A stretch of DNA of 64,000 nt from Aristolochia californica (lineage: Eukaryota > Streptophyta > Magnoliopsida > Piperales > Aristolochiaceae), in assembly GCA_029961685.1 (NCBI GenBank), contig JARWKL010000015.1:15498801-15562800 (forward strand), read 5' to 3'. This document shows, one piece after another, positions 28,101-40,949 of the stretch. Each line of letters begins with the position of its first letter. Position 1 is the stretch's first letter. Under the pieces are notes generated by a model. The model was not told where the DNA came from and made no database searches. It saw only the letters and a list, made by a program, of their open reading frames with translations. A program made the position numbers and the translations under genes.

Positions 28101-31000
28101 CCAAGCTATTATTAGGGGGTTGTACTAGTGGAATTTCCAAAACATGGATAACAAAACTTTGGAGTTAATTTTTAGTGCGTGAAATAATTTTCTTCACTTA
28201 CATTTATTAACGTTTTCGAATTTTTTTGAACACAAGAACTCAAAAATTGTCATTTTGTTGTGATCCATTTGCCTTGTATCTTTTTTGTTTATGTGAAAAA
28301 TGGGAGAGTGAAAACTCAAGTTTGGATCTGAAAAAAAATTTTAACATCCAAAATGGAAATGCACAAATGCTTAGGGAGATAATTCCAAAAAGTATCTGTG
28401 ATTTTTAAGGATAGGTAAAAAGTGGGATGTTTGGCTCTGGTAAATATCCAACCACACGTTCACTTTAGAATTTAATTTTTTCAACTCCTTGTAATTTTTT
28501 GATCGTTAGGTCACTTGCATCCTCAACATGTTTCTGGCATGCATATCCACCACACTTAAAACATGTTATGATCAGTTAGAAGTCTTTTTCCTATAAAATT
28601 CCACCAAGCTATTATCAGGGGGTTGTACTTGTGGAATTTCCCAAATATGGATAACAAAACTTCTGAGTTCATTTTTAGTGCGTGAAATAATTTTCTTCAC
28701 TTACATTTTTTATAGTTTTCAAATTATTTTGCACACATGAACTCTAAAATTTTCATTTTGTTGCGATCTATTTGCCATATATATTTTTTGTTTACGAGAA
28801 AAATGGGGGAGTGAAAAATCAAGTTTGAATCTGAAAAAAAATTTGTACATCAAAAATGGAAATTCACAAATATAGAGAGAGATAATTCCAAAAAGTATCT
28901 GTGATTTTTAAGGATAGGCAAAAAGTGGTTTGTTTGGCTCTGGTAAGTATTCAACCACACGTTCACTTGAAAATTTAATTTCTTCTACTCTTTGAAATTT
29001 TGGGAAAATTAGGTGACTTGCATCATCAACATGTTTCTGGCATGCATATCCTCCACACTTAAAACATGTTAGGATCAGTTAGAAGTGTCTTTCCTATAAA
29101 ATTCTACCAAGCGATTATTATGGGGTTGTACTTGTGGAATTTCCCAAACATGGATAACAAATCTTCTGAGATCATATTTAATGCGTGAAAAAATTTTCTT
29201 CACTTACTTTATTATAGTTTTCAAATATTTTTGAACACATGAACTCTAAAATTTTCATTTTGTTGCGATCAATGTGCCTTATATCTTTTTTGTTTACTAG
29301 AAAAATGGGAGAGTGAAAACTTGAGTTTGCATCTGAAAAAAAATTTGAACACCAAAAATGGAAATGGACGAATGTGAGAGAGATAATTCCAAAAAGTATC
29401 CATGATTTTTAAGGGTAGGCAAAAAGTTGGTTGTTTGGCACTTGTAAATATCCAACCACACGTTAACTTGAGAATTTAATTTTTTTCTACTCCTTGAAAT
29501 TTTTGGATCTTTAGGTCACTTGCATCCTCAACAGGTTTCTGGCATGCATATCCACCACACTTAAAACATGTTAGGATCAGTTAGAAGTCTCTTTCCTATA
29601 AAATTCCTCCGACCTTTTATTAGGGGGTTGCACTAAAGGAATTTCACAAACATTGATAACAAAACTTTGGAGATCATTTTTAGTGCGTGAAATAATTTTC
29701 TTCCTTTACATTTAATATAGTTTTCAAATATTTTTGCACACAAGATCTCTAAAATTTTCATTTAGTTGCGATCAATTTGCCTTATATCTTTTTTATTTAC
29801 TAGAAAAAAGGGAGAGTGGAAACTCAAGTTTGGATGTAAAAAAAAATTTGAACATCCAAAATGGAAATGCACAAATGCTGAGAAAGATAATTCCAAAAAG
29901 TATCTGTGATTTTTCAGGATAGGCAAAAAGAGGGTTGTTTGGCTCTGGAAATTATCCAACCACACGTTAACTTGAGAATTTAATTTTTTCTACTCCATTA
30001 AATTTTTGGATCTTTAGGTCACTTGCCTCTTCAACATGTTTCTGGCATGCATATCCACCACACTTAAAACATGTTAGGATCAGTTAGAAGTTTCTTTCCT
30101 ATAAAATTTCTCCAAGCTATTATTAGGGGGTTGTACTAGTGGAATTTCCCAAACATGGATAAAAAAAATTGGAGTTCATTTTTAGTGCGTGAAATAATTA
30201 TCTTCGGTTACACTTATTATAGTTTTCAATTTTTTTTGAACACATGAATTCTAAAATTTTCATTTTGTTGCGATCTATTTGCCTTATATCTTTTTTGTTT
30301 ACTAGAAAAATGGGAGAGTTAAAACTCAAGATTGGATGTGAAAAAAATTTGAACATCCAAAATGGAAATGCGCAAATGCTGAGAGAGATAATTCCAAAAA
30401 GTACCTGTGATTTTTAAAGACAGGCAAAGAGTGGGTTGTTTGGCTCTGGTAAATATCCAACCACACATTAACTTGAGAATTTAATTTTTTCTACTCCTAG
30501 AGATTTTTGGATCATTAGGTCAATTGCATCCTCAACCTATTTCTGGCATGCATATCTACCACACTTAAAACATGTTAGGATCAGTTAGAAGTCTCTCTCC
30601 TATAAAATTCCACCACGCTATTATTAGAGGGTTGTACTAGTGGAATTTCCTAAAACATGGATAACAAAATTTTGGAGTTCATTATTAGTGCATGAAATAA
30701 TTTTCTTCACTTACATTTATTAAGGTTTTCATATTTTTTTGCACACATGAACTCTAAAATTTTCATTTTGTTGCGATCTATTTTCCTTATAGCTTTTTTG
30801 TTTACGAAAAAAATGGGAGAGTGAAAATCAAGTTTGGATGTTAAAAAAATTTTGAACATCCAAAATGGAAAAGCTCAAATGTTGAGAGAGATAATTCTAA
30901 ATAGTATCTGTGATTTTTAAGGATAGGCAAAAAGTGGGTTGTTTGGCTCTGGTAAATCCAACCACTCATTAACTTGAGAATTTAATCTTTTCTACTCTTT
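28100..31000 (+). repeat. Multi-monomer block A, repeated at 47.75-50.7 kb and partly at 52.75-54.75 kb
   Basis: Linked markers in order: CCTTGTATC, GCTTAG.GAGATAATTC, GATCGTTAGGTCAC (28,503), GTTATGATCAG (near 28,566), GTGAAAAATCAAGTTTGAATC (near 28,812), TATGTGCC or similar, GAAAACTTGAGTTTGCAT with AAGGGTAGGCAAAAAGTTGG (29,410), GGAATTTCACAAACATTGATAAC (29,640), CTCTGGAAATTATCC, and CACTTGCCTC. It ends with a monomer carrying GTTTTCATATT, GAAAATCAAG, TTCTAAATAGTATC and GGTAAATCCAACCA (30.7-31.0 kb). The offset to block B is about 19.7 kb. Confidence 0.75.
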
Positions 31001-32814
31001 GAAATTTTTGGATCATTAGGTCACTTGCAACCTCAACATGTATCTGGCGTGCATATCCACCACACTTAAAACATGTTAGGATCAGTTAGAAGTCTCTTTC
31101 CCATAAAATTCCACCAAGCTATTATTAGGAGGTTGTACTAGTGGAATTTTCCAAACATGGATAACAAAACTTTGGAGTTCATTTTTAGTGTGTGAAATAA
31201 TTTTCTTCACTCACATTTATTATAGTTTTCAATTTTTTTTGCACACATGAACTCTAAAATTTTCATTTTGTTGCGATGAATTTGCCTTACATCTTTTTTG
31301 TTTACGAGAAAAATGGGAGAGTGAAAACTTAAGTTTGGATGTGAAAACAAATTTGAACATCCAAAATGGAAATGCACAAATGCTGAGAGAGATAATTCCA
31401 AAAATTATATGTGATTTGTAAGGATAGGCAAAAAGTGGGGTGTTTGGTTCTGGTAAATATCCAACCACACGTTAACTTGAGAATTTAATTTTTTCTACTC
31501 CTTGAAATTTTTGGATCATTAGGTCACTTGCAACCTCAACATGTTTCTGGCATGCATATCCACCACACTTAAAACATGTTAGATCAGTTAGAAGCGTCTC
31601 TCCTATAAAATTCCACCAAGCTAATATTAGGGGTTGTTCTAGTGGAATTTTCCAAACATGGTTAAAAAAATTTTGGAGTTCATTTTTAGTTCGTGAAATA
31701 ATTTTCTTCACTTATATTTATTATAGTTTTCAAATTTTTTTGCACACATGAACTCTAAAATTTTCATTTTGTTGCCATCTATTTGCCTTATATCTTTTTT
31801 CTTTACGAGAAAAATGGGAGAGAGAACTCAAGTTTGGATGTGAAAAAAAATTTGAACATCCAAAATGGAAATGCAGAAATGCTGAGAGAGATCATTCCAA
31901 AAAGTATCTATGAATTTTAAGGATAGGAAAAAAGTGGGTTGTTAGGCTCTGGTAAATATCCAACCACACGTTAACTTGAGAATTTATTTTTTTCTATTCC
32001 ATGAAATTTTTGGATCATTAGGTCACTTACATCCTTAACATGTTTTTGGCATGCATATCCACCACACTTAAAACATGTTAGGATAAATTAGAAGTCTTTT
32101 TCCTCTAAAATTCCACCAAGCTATTATTACGGGGTTGTACTAGTGGAATTTCCCAAACAGGGATAAAATACTTTGGAGTTCATTTTTAGTGCGTGAAATA
32201 ATTTTCTTCACTTACATTTATTATAGTTTTCAAATTTTTTTGCACACATGATCTCAAAAATTTTCATTTTGTTGCGATCTATTTGCGATATATCTTTTTT
32301 TTTACGAGAAAAATGGGGGAGTGAAAACTCAAGTTTGGATGTGAAAAAAAATTTGAACATCCAAAATGGAAATGCACAAATGCTGAGAGTGATAATTCAA
32401 AAAAATATCTATGATTTTTTAGGATAGGCAAAAAGTGGGTTGTTTGGCTCTAATAAATATCCAACCACACATTAACTTGAGAATTTTATTTTTTCGAATC
32501 CTTGAAATTTTTAGATCATTAGGCCACTTGCATCCTCAACATGTTTCTAGCATGCATATAAACCACACTTAAAATATGTTAGGATCAGTTAGAAGTCTCT
32601 TTGCTAAAAATTCCACCAAGCTAATATTAGGGGGTTGTACTAGTGGAATTTCCCAAACATGGATAACAAAACTTTGGAGTTCATTTTTAGTGCATGAAAT
32701 AGTTTTCTTCACTTACATTTATTATAGTTTCAAAATTTTTTTGCACACATGAACTATAAAATTTTAATTTTATATCTTTTCTATTTACGAGAAAAATGGG
32801 ACAGTGAAAACTTA

Positions 32815-32905
32815 AGTTTGTTTCTAAGTGGGTAGTTTGGTTGAGATGGATAACTCCAAAAAGTATCTGTGATTTTTAAGGATAGGCAAAAAGTGGGTAG
32901 TTTGG
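32815..32905 (+). repeat. Rearranged monomer with short templated duplication
   Basis: GTGGGTAGTTTGG, normally found once per monomer in the GGATAGGCAAAAAGTGGG context, occurs at 32,828 and again at 32,892. The first occurrence replaces the expected A-tract/CATCCAAAATGGAAATGC segment and is followed by TTGAGATGGATAACTCC. The simplest reading is loss of about 45 bp, filled by a short copy of sequence from 64 bp downstream, as in template switching during repair. Confidence 0.65.
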
Positions 32906-35264
32906 CTCTGGCAAATAACGAACCACACGTTAACTTGAGAATTTAATTTTTTATACTCCAAAAAATTTTTGGATCATTAAGTCACTTGCATCCTAAACTT
33001 TTTTCTGGCATGCATATCCACCACACTAAACATGTTAGGATCAGTTAGAAGTCTCTTTCCTATAAATTCCACCAAGCTATTATTAGGGTGTTGTACTCTT
33101 GGAATTTCAAAATCATGGAAAACAAAACTTTGGAGTTCTTTTTTAGTGCGTGAAATAATTTTCTTCACTTACATTTACTATAGTTTGCAAATTTTTTTAC
33201 ACACGAACTATAAAATTTTCATGTTGTTGCTACTTATTTGCCATATATCTTTTTTGTTTACGAGAAAAATGGAAGATTGAAAACTCAAGTTTGGATGTGA
33301 AAAAAAATTTTAACATCCAAAATGGAAATGCACAAATGCTGAGAGAGATAATTCCAAAAATTATCTATGATTTTAAGGATAGGCAAACAGTGGGTTGTTT
33401 GGCTCTGGTAAAATATTCAACCACACATTAACTTGAGAATTTAATTTTTTCTACTCCTTGAAAGTCTTGGATCATTAGGTCACTTGCATCCTCAACATGT
33501 TTCTGGCATGCATATCCACCACACTTAAAGCATGTTAGGATCAGTTAGAAGTCTCTTTCCAATAAAATTCAACCAAGCTATTATTAGGGGGTTGTACTAG
33601 TGGAATTTCCCAAACATGGATAACAAAACTTTGGAGTTCATTTTTAGTGAGTGAAATAATTTTCTTCACTAACATTTATTATAGTTTTCAAATTTTTTTG
33701 CACACATGAACTTTAAAATTTTAATTTTATATCTTTTTTGTTTATGAGAAAAATGGGAGAGTGAAAACTGAAGTTTGGTTCTAAAAAAAAAATATGATCA
33801 TCCAAAATGGAAATGCACAAATGCTGAGAGAGATAACTCCAAAAATTATATGTGATTTTCAAGGATAGGCAAAAAGTGGGTAGTTTGGCTCTGGTAAAAA
33901 TCCAACCACACGTTAACTTGAGAATTGAATTTTTTCTGTTCCTTGAAATTTTTGGATCATTAGGTCACTTGCATCCTAAACTTTTTTCTAGCATGCATAT
34001 CCACCACACTTAAAACATGTTAGGATCATCTAGAAGTCTCTTTCCTATAAAATTTCACCAAGCTATTATTAGTGGGTTGTACTAGTGGAATTTCCCAAAC
34101 AAGGATAACAAAACTTTGGAGTTCATTTTTAGCGTGTGAAATAATTTTCTTCACTTACATTTATTATAGTTTTCAAATTTTTTTGCTTACATAAACTCTA
34201 AAATTTTAATTTTGTTGCGATCTATTTGCCTTATAACTTTTTTGTTTACGAGAAAAATGGGAAAGTGAAAACTCATGTTTGGATCTGAAAAACATTTTAA
34301 CATCCAAAATGGAAATGCACAAATGATGACAGAGATAATTCAAAAAAGTATCTGTGATTTTTAAGGAAAGGCAAAAAGTGGGTTGTTTGGCTCTGGTAAG
34401 TATCCAACCACACGTTAACTTCAGAATTTAATTTTTTCTACTCCTTGAAATTTTTGGATCATTAGGTCACTTGTATCCTCAATATGTTTCTGGCAAGCAT
34501 ATCCACCACACTTAAAACATGTTAGGATCAGTTAGACGTCTCTTTCCTATAAAATTCCACCAAGCTATTATTAGGGGGTTGTACAAATGGAATTTCCCAA
34601 ACATGGATAACAAAACTTTGGAGTTCATTTTTTGTGCATAAAATAATTTTCTTCACTTACATTTATTGTAGCTTTCAATTTTTTTTGCACACTTGAACTC
34701 TTAAATTTTTATTTTGTAGCGATCTATTTGCCTCATAACTTTTTGTTTACGAGAAAAATGGGAGAGTGAATACTCAGGTTTGCATGTGAAAAAAAATTTG
34801 AAAATCCAAAATGGAAATGCACAAATGCTGAAAGAGATAATTCAAAAAAGTATCTGTGATTTTTAAAGATAGAAAAAAAGTGGGTTGTTTGGCTCTGGTA
34901 AATATCCAACCACACATTAACTTGAGAATTTAATTTTTTCTACTTCTTGAAATTTTTGGATCATTAGGTCACTTGCAACCTCCACATGTTTCTGGCATGC
35001 GTATGCACCAGACTTAAAACATGTGAGGATTAGTTGGAAGTCTCTTTCCAATAAAATTCCACCAAGCTATTATAAGGGGGTTGTACTAGTGGAATTTCCC
35101 AAACATGGATAACGAAAACTTTGGAGTTCATATTTAGTGCGTGAAATAATTTTCTTCACTTACATTTATTATAGTTTTCAAAAAAAATTTCACACAGGAA
35201 CACTAAAATTTTCATTTTGTTGCGATCTATTTGCCTTATATCTTTTTTGTTTAAGAGAAAAATG

Positions 35265-35280
35265 GGAGAGTGGGAAATGC
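35265..35280 (+). repeat. 46-47 bp deletion junction in monomer
   Basis: GGGAGAGTG runs directly into GGAAATGCAC at about 35,272. The AAACTCAAGTTTGG dyad, the A-tract and most of CATCCAAAATGG are missing. The flanks are otherwise normal satellite. Confidence 0.75.
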
Positions 35281-35499
35281 ACAAATGCTGAGAGAGATAA
35301 TTCCAAAAAGTATCTGGGATTTTTTAGGATAGGGAAAAAGTGGGTTGTTTGGCTTTGGTATATATCCAACCAGACATTAACTTGAGAATTGAATATTTTC
35401 TGCTCCTTGAAATTTTTGGATCATTATGTCACTTCCATCCACAACATATTTCTGGCATGCATTTCCACCACACTTAAAACATGTTAGGATCAATTAGAA

Positions 35500-38400
35500 G
35501 TCTCTTCCCTATAAACTTCCACTAAGCTATTATTAGGGGGTTGTACTATTGGAATTTCCCAAACATGATAACAAAACTTTGGAGTTCATTTTTTGGGCGT
35601 GAAATAATTTTCTTCACTTATACTATTATTGTTTTCAAATATTTTTGCACATATGAACTCTAAAATTTTCATTTTGTTGCGATCTATTTGCCTTATATCT
35701 TTTTTGTTTACGATAAAAATGGGAGAGTGAAAACTAAAGTTTAGATGAGAAAAAAAATTTCAACTTCCAAAATGGAAATTCACAAATGCTGAGAGAGATA
35801 ATTCCAAAAAGTATCTGTGATTTTTTAGGATAGGCAAAAAATGGGTTGTTTGGCTCTGGTATCTAACCACACGTTGACTTGAGAATTTAATTTTTTCTAC
35901 TCCTTGAAATTTTTGGATCCTTAAGTCACTTGCATCCTCAACATGTTTATGGAATGCATATGCACCACACTTAAAACATGTTAGGATCAGTTAGAAGTCT
36001 CTTTCCTATAAAATTCCACCAAGCTATTATTATGGGGTTGTACTAGTGGAATTTCCCAAACTTGGATAACAAAACTTTGGAGTTTATTTTTAGTGCGTGA
36101 AATAATTTTCTTCACTTACATTTATTATAGTTTTCAAATTTTTTTGCACACATGAACTCCAAAATCTTCATTTTATTTATTTTTTGCTTACGAGAAAAAT
36201 GGGAGAGTGAAAACTCAAGTTTGGTTCTAAAAAAAAATTTTAACATCCAGAACGGAAATGCACAAATGCTAAGAGAGATAATTCCAAAAAGTATCTGTGA
36301 TTTTTAAGGATAGGCAAAAAGTTGGTTGTTTGGGTCTGGTAAGTCTCCAACCACGCATCCACTTGAGAATTTAATTTTTTCGACACTGAAATTTTTGGAT
36401 CAACCACACTTAAAACATGTTAGGATTAGTGAGAAGTCTCTTTCCTAGAAAATTCCACCAAGATATTATTAGGGGGTTGTACTAGTGGAATTTCCCAAAC
36501 ATGGATATTAAAAATTTGGAGATCATATTTAGTGTGTGAAATAATTTTCTACACTTACATTTATTGTTGTTTTCAAATTTTTTTGCACATATGAACTCTT
36601 AAATTTTCATTTTGTTGCGATCTATTTGCCTTATATCTTTTTTGTTTAGGAGAAAAATGGGAGAGTGAAGACTCAAGTTTGGACCTGAAAAAAAATTTGA
36701 ACATCCAAAATGCAAATGTACAAATGCTGAGAGAGATAATTTAAAAAAGTATCTGTGATTTTTAAGGATAGGAAAAATGTGGGTTGTTTGGCTCTGGTAA
36801 GTATCCAACCACACGTTAACTTGAGAATTTATTTTTTTCTACCCCTTCAATTTTTTGGATCATTAGGTCAGTTGCATTCTCAAAATGTTTCTGGCATGCA
36901 TATCCACCACACTCAAAAACATGTTAGTATCAGTTAAAACCCTTTCCTATAAAATTCCACCAAGCTATTATTAAGGGGATGTACTAGTGGAATTTCCCAA
37001 ACATGGAAAACGAAAAATTTGGAGTTCATTTTTAGTGCGTGAAATAATTTTCTTCACTGACATTTATTATAGTTTTCAAAATTTTTTTGCACACATGAAC
37101 TCTAAAATTTTCTTATTGTTGCGATGTATTTGCATGATATCTTTTTTGTTTACGTGAAAAATCGGAGAGTGAAACTCAAGTTTGCTTGTGAAAAAAAATT
37201 TGAACATCCAAAATGGAAATTCGCAAATGCTAAGAGATATAATTCCAAAATTTTTCTGTGATTTTTAAGGATAGACAAAAAGTGTGTTGTTTGGCTCTAG
37301 TAAATATCCAACCACACATTAACTTACGAATTTAATTTTTTCTACTTCTTGAAATTTTTGGATGATTAGGTCACTTGCAACGTCAACATCTTTTTGGCAT
37401 GCATATCCACCACACTTAAGACATGTTAGGATCAGTTAGAAGTCTCTTTCCTATAAAATTCCACCAAGCTAATTTTAGGGGCTTGTACTAGTGGAATTTT
37501 CGAAACATGGATAACGAAAACTTTGGAGTTCATATTTAGTGCATGAAATAATTTTCTTCACTGATATTTATTATAGTTTTCAAATTTTTTTGCACACAGG
37601 AACTCTAAAATTTTCATTTTGTTGTGATCTATTTGCCATATATCTTTTTTGCTTACGAGAAAAATGGGAGGGTGAAAACTAAAGTTTGGATGTGAAAAAA
37701 AATTTGAACATCCAGAATGGAAATGCCCAAATGCTAAGAGAGATAATTCTAAAAAGTATCTGTGATTTTTAAGGATAGGCAAAAAGTGGGGTATTTGGCT
37801 CTAGTAAATATCCAACCACACGTTAACTTGAGAATTTAATTTTTTCTACTCCTTGAAATTTTTGGATCATTAGGTCACTGCATCCTCAACATGTTTTTGG
37901 CATGTTTATCCACCACACTTAAAACATGTTAGGATCAATTACAAGTCTCTTTCCTATAAAATTCCACCAAGCTATTATTAGGCGTTTGTGCTAGTGGAAT
38001 TTCCCAAGCATAGATAACAAAACTTTGGAGGGCATTTTTAGTGCATGAAATAATTTTCTTCACTTACATTTATTATAGTTTTCTAATTTTTTTGCACACA
38101 CAAACTTTAAAATTATCATTTTATATATTTTTTGTTTACGACAAAAATGGAAGAGTGAAAACTCAAGTTTAGAAGAGAAAAAAAAATTGAACATCCAAAA
38201 CGGACAAATGCTGAGAGAGGTAATTGCAAATAGTATCTGTGATTTTTAAGGATAAGCAAAAAGGGGGTTGTTTGGCACTGGTAAAAATGCAATTACACGT
38301 TCACTTGAGAATTTAATTTTTTCTACTTTTAGAAATTTTTGGATTATTAGGTCACTTGCATCCTCAACATGTTTTTGGCATGCATATCCACCACACTTAA

Positions 38401-38500
38401 AACATGTTAGGATCAGTTAGAAGTCTCTTTCCTATAAAATTCCACCAAGCTATTATTAGGGAGTTGTACTAGTGGAATTTCCTAAACATGGATAACAAAA
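35500..38500 (+). repeat. Six-monomer block, partner of 21.6-24.7 kb
   Basis: Carries the same ordered series of rare variants as the block 13.8 kb to the left. Private changes include the deletion at about 36,400, and CTGGTATCTAACC where the left block has CTGGTATCCAACC. The CTGGTATCCAACC/CGTTGACTTGAG/TTTATGGAATGC combination also occurs a third time near 40,790-40,880, so single monomers of the block have spread separately. Confidence 0.75.
36392..36408 (+). repeat. About 44-bp deletion between ATCA repeats
   Basis: GGATCA is followed directly by ACCACACTTAAAAC, so everything from TTAGGTCAC to the GCATGCATAT stretch is missing. The partner block has a monomer reading CATATCAACCACAC near 22,578, which supplies an ATCA at the far side. 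A slippage or microhomology deletion between the two ATCA copies explains the junction. Confidence 0.7.
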
Positions 38501-40900
38501 CTTTGGAGTTCATTTTTAGTGCGTGAAATAATTTTCTTCACTTACATTTATTATAGTTTTCAAATTTTTTTGCACACATGAACTATAAAATTTTCATTTT
38601 GTTGCGATCTATTTGCCATATATCTTTTTTGTTTACGAGAAAAATGGGAGAGTGAAAACACAAGTTTGGATGAGGAAAAAAATTTTAACATCCGAAATGG
38701 AAATGCAGAAATGCATAGAGAGATAATTCAAAAAATTATTTGTGATTTTTTAGGATAGGCAAAAAGTGGGTAATTTGGCTCTGGTAAATATCCAACCACA
38801 CGTTAACTTGAGAATTTAATTTTTTCTAGTCCTTGAAAATTTCTGATCATTAGGTCACTTGCATCATCAACATGTTTCTGGCATGCATATCTACCACACT
38901 TAAAACATGTTAGAATCAGTTAGAAGTCTTTTTCCTATAAAATTTTACCAAGTTATTAATAGGGGGTTGTACTAGTGGAATTTCCCATATATGGATAACA
39001 AAACTTTTGAGTACATTTTTAGTGCATGAAATAATTTTCTTCACTTACATTTATTATGGTTTTCAAATTTTTTTGCACACATGAACTCTAAAATTTTCCT
39101 TTTGTTGCGATCTATTTGCCTTATATCTTTTTTGTTTACGAGAAAAATGGGAGTGTGAAAACTCAAGTTTGGATCTGAAAAAAAAATTTTAACATCCAAA
39201 ATGGAAATGCACAAATGGTGAGAGAGATATTTCCAAAAAGTATCTGTGATTTTTAAGGATAGGCAAAAAGTGGGTTGTTTGGGTCTGGTAAGTCTCCAAC
39301 CACGCATTAAGTTGAGAATTTAATTTTTTCTACACTGAAATTTTTGGATCATTAGGTTACTTGCATCCTCAACATGTTTTTGGCATGCATATCAACCACA
39401 CTTAAAACATGTTAGGATTAGTGAGAAGTCTCTTTGCTAGAAAATTCCACCAAGCTATTATTAGGGGGTTGTACTAGTGGAATTTCCCAAACATGGATAA
39501 TAATACTTTGGTGATCATATTTAGTGGGTGAAATAATTTTCTTCACTTACATTTATTATAGTTTTCAAATATTTTTGCACATATGAACTCATAAATTTCC
39601 ATTTTGTTGCGATCTATTTGCCATATATCTTTTTTGTTTACGAGAAAATGGGAGGGTGAAAACTAAAGTTTGGATGTGAAAAAAAATTTGAACATCCAAA
39701 ATGGAAATGCACAAATGTTGAGAGAGATAATTCCAAAAAAGTATATGTGATGTTTAAGGATAGGCAAAAAGTGGGTTGTTTGGCTCTGGTAAGTATCCAA
39801 CCACACATTAACTTGAGAATTTAATTTTTTTCTACACCATGAACATTTTTTATCAATAGGTCACTTGCATCCTCAACAAGTTTCAGCAATGCATATCCAC
39901 CACACTCAAAACATTATAGGAACAGTTAGAAATCTCTTTGCTATAAAATTCCATCAAGCTAGTATTAGGGGGTTGTACTAGAGAAATTTCCCAAACATGG
40001 TTAACAAAACTTTGGAGTTCATTTTTAGTGCGTGAAATATTCTTCACTTACATTTATTATAGTTTTAGAATTTTTTTGCACACATGAACTCTAAAATTTT
40101 CATTTTGTTGCGATCTATTTGCCTTATATCTTTTTTGTTTACGAGAAAAATGGGAGAGTGAAAACTCAAGTTTGCATGTGAAATAAATTTGAAAATCCAA
40201 AATGGAAATGCACAAATGCTGAGAGAGAGAATTCCAAAAAGTATATGTGATTTTTAGGGATAGACAAAATGTGGGTTGTTTGGCTCTGGTAAATATCCAA
40301 CCACACATAAACTTAAGAATTTAATTTTTCTACTTCTTGAAATTTTTGGATCTTTAGGTCACTTGCAACCTCAACATGTTTCTGGCATGCATATCCACCA
40401 CACTTAAAACATGTTAGGATCAGTTGGAAGTCTCTTGCCTATAAAATACAACCAAGCTATTATTAAGGGTTGTACTAGTGGATTTTTCCAAACATGGATA
40501 ACGAAAACTTTGGTGTTCATATTTAGTGCTTGAAATAATTTTCTTCGCTTACATTTACTATAATTTTCAAATTTTTTTGCTCACAGGCACTCTAAAATTT
40601 TCATTTTGTTGCGATCTATTTTCCTTATATCTTTTTTGTTTACGAGAAAAAAGGGAGAGTGAAAACTCAAGTTTAGAAGAGAAAAAAAATTTGAACATCA
40701 AAAACGGAAATTCACAAATGTTGAGAGAGATAATTCCAAAAAGTATCTGTGATTTTTTAGGATAGGCAAAAATTGGGTTGTTTGGCTCTGGTATCCAACC
40801 ACACGTTGACTTGAGAATTTAATTTTTTCTACTCCTAGAAATTTTTAGATCATTAAGTCACTTGCATCCTAAACATGTTTATGGAATGCATATCCACCAC
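38500..40900 (+). repeat. Mixed satellite monomers
   Basis: Units here are assembled from types seen elsewhere: GGTAAGTCTCCAACCACGCAT near 39,288, the CAACAAGTTTC/CTAGTATTAGG copy near 39,876, a CTACTTCTTG/GATAACGAAAAC copy at 40.15-40.6 kb, and the CTGGTATCCAACC/CGTTGACTTGAG copy near 40,790. No gene or foreign DNA seen. Confidence 0.7.
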
Positions 40901-40949
40901 ACTCAAAACATGTTAGGATCAGTTAGAAGTCTCTTTCCTATAAAATTCC

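Larger units (their letters stand above)
31000..35500 (+). repeat. Mixed satellite monomers, two rearranged
   Basis: Mostly canonical units, with 19-bp-deletion copies near 32,765 and 33,721 and a marked CTACTTCTTG/GATAACGAAAAC copy at 34.74-35.2 kb. Two monomers are rearranged, near 32,826 and near 35,272 (separate entries). No gene seen. Confidence 0.75.
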
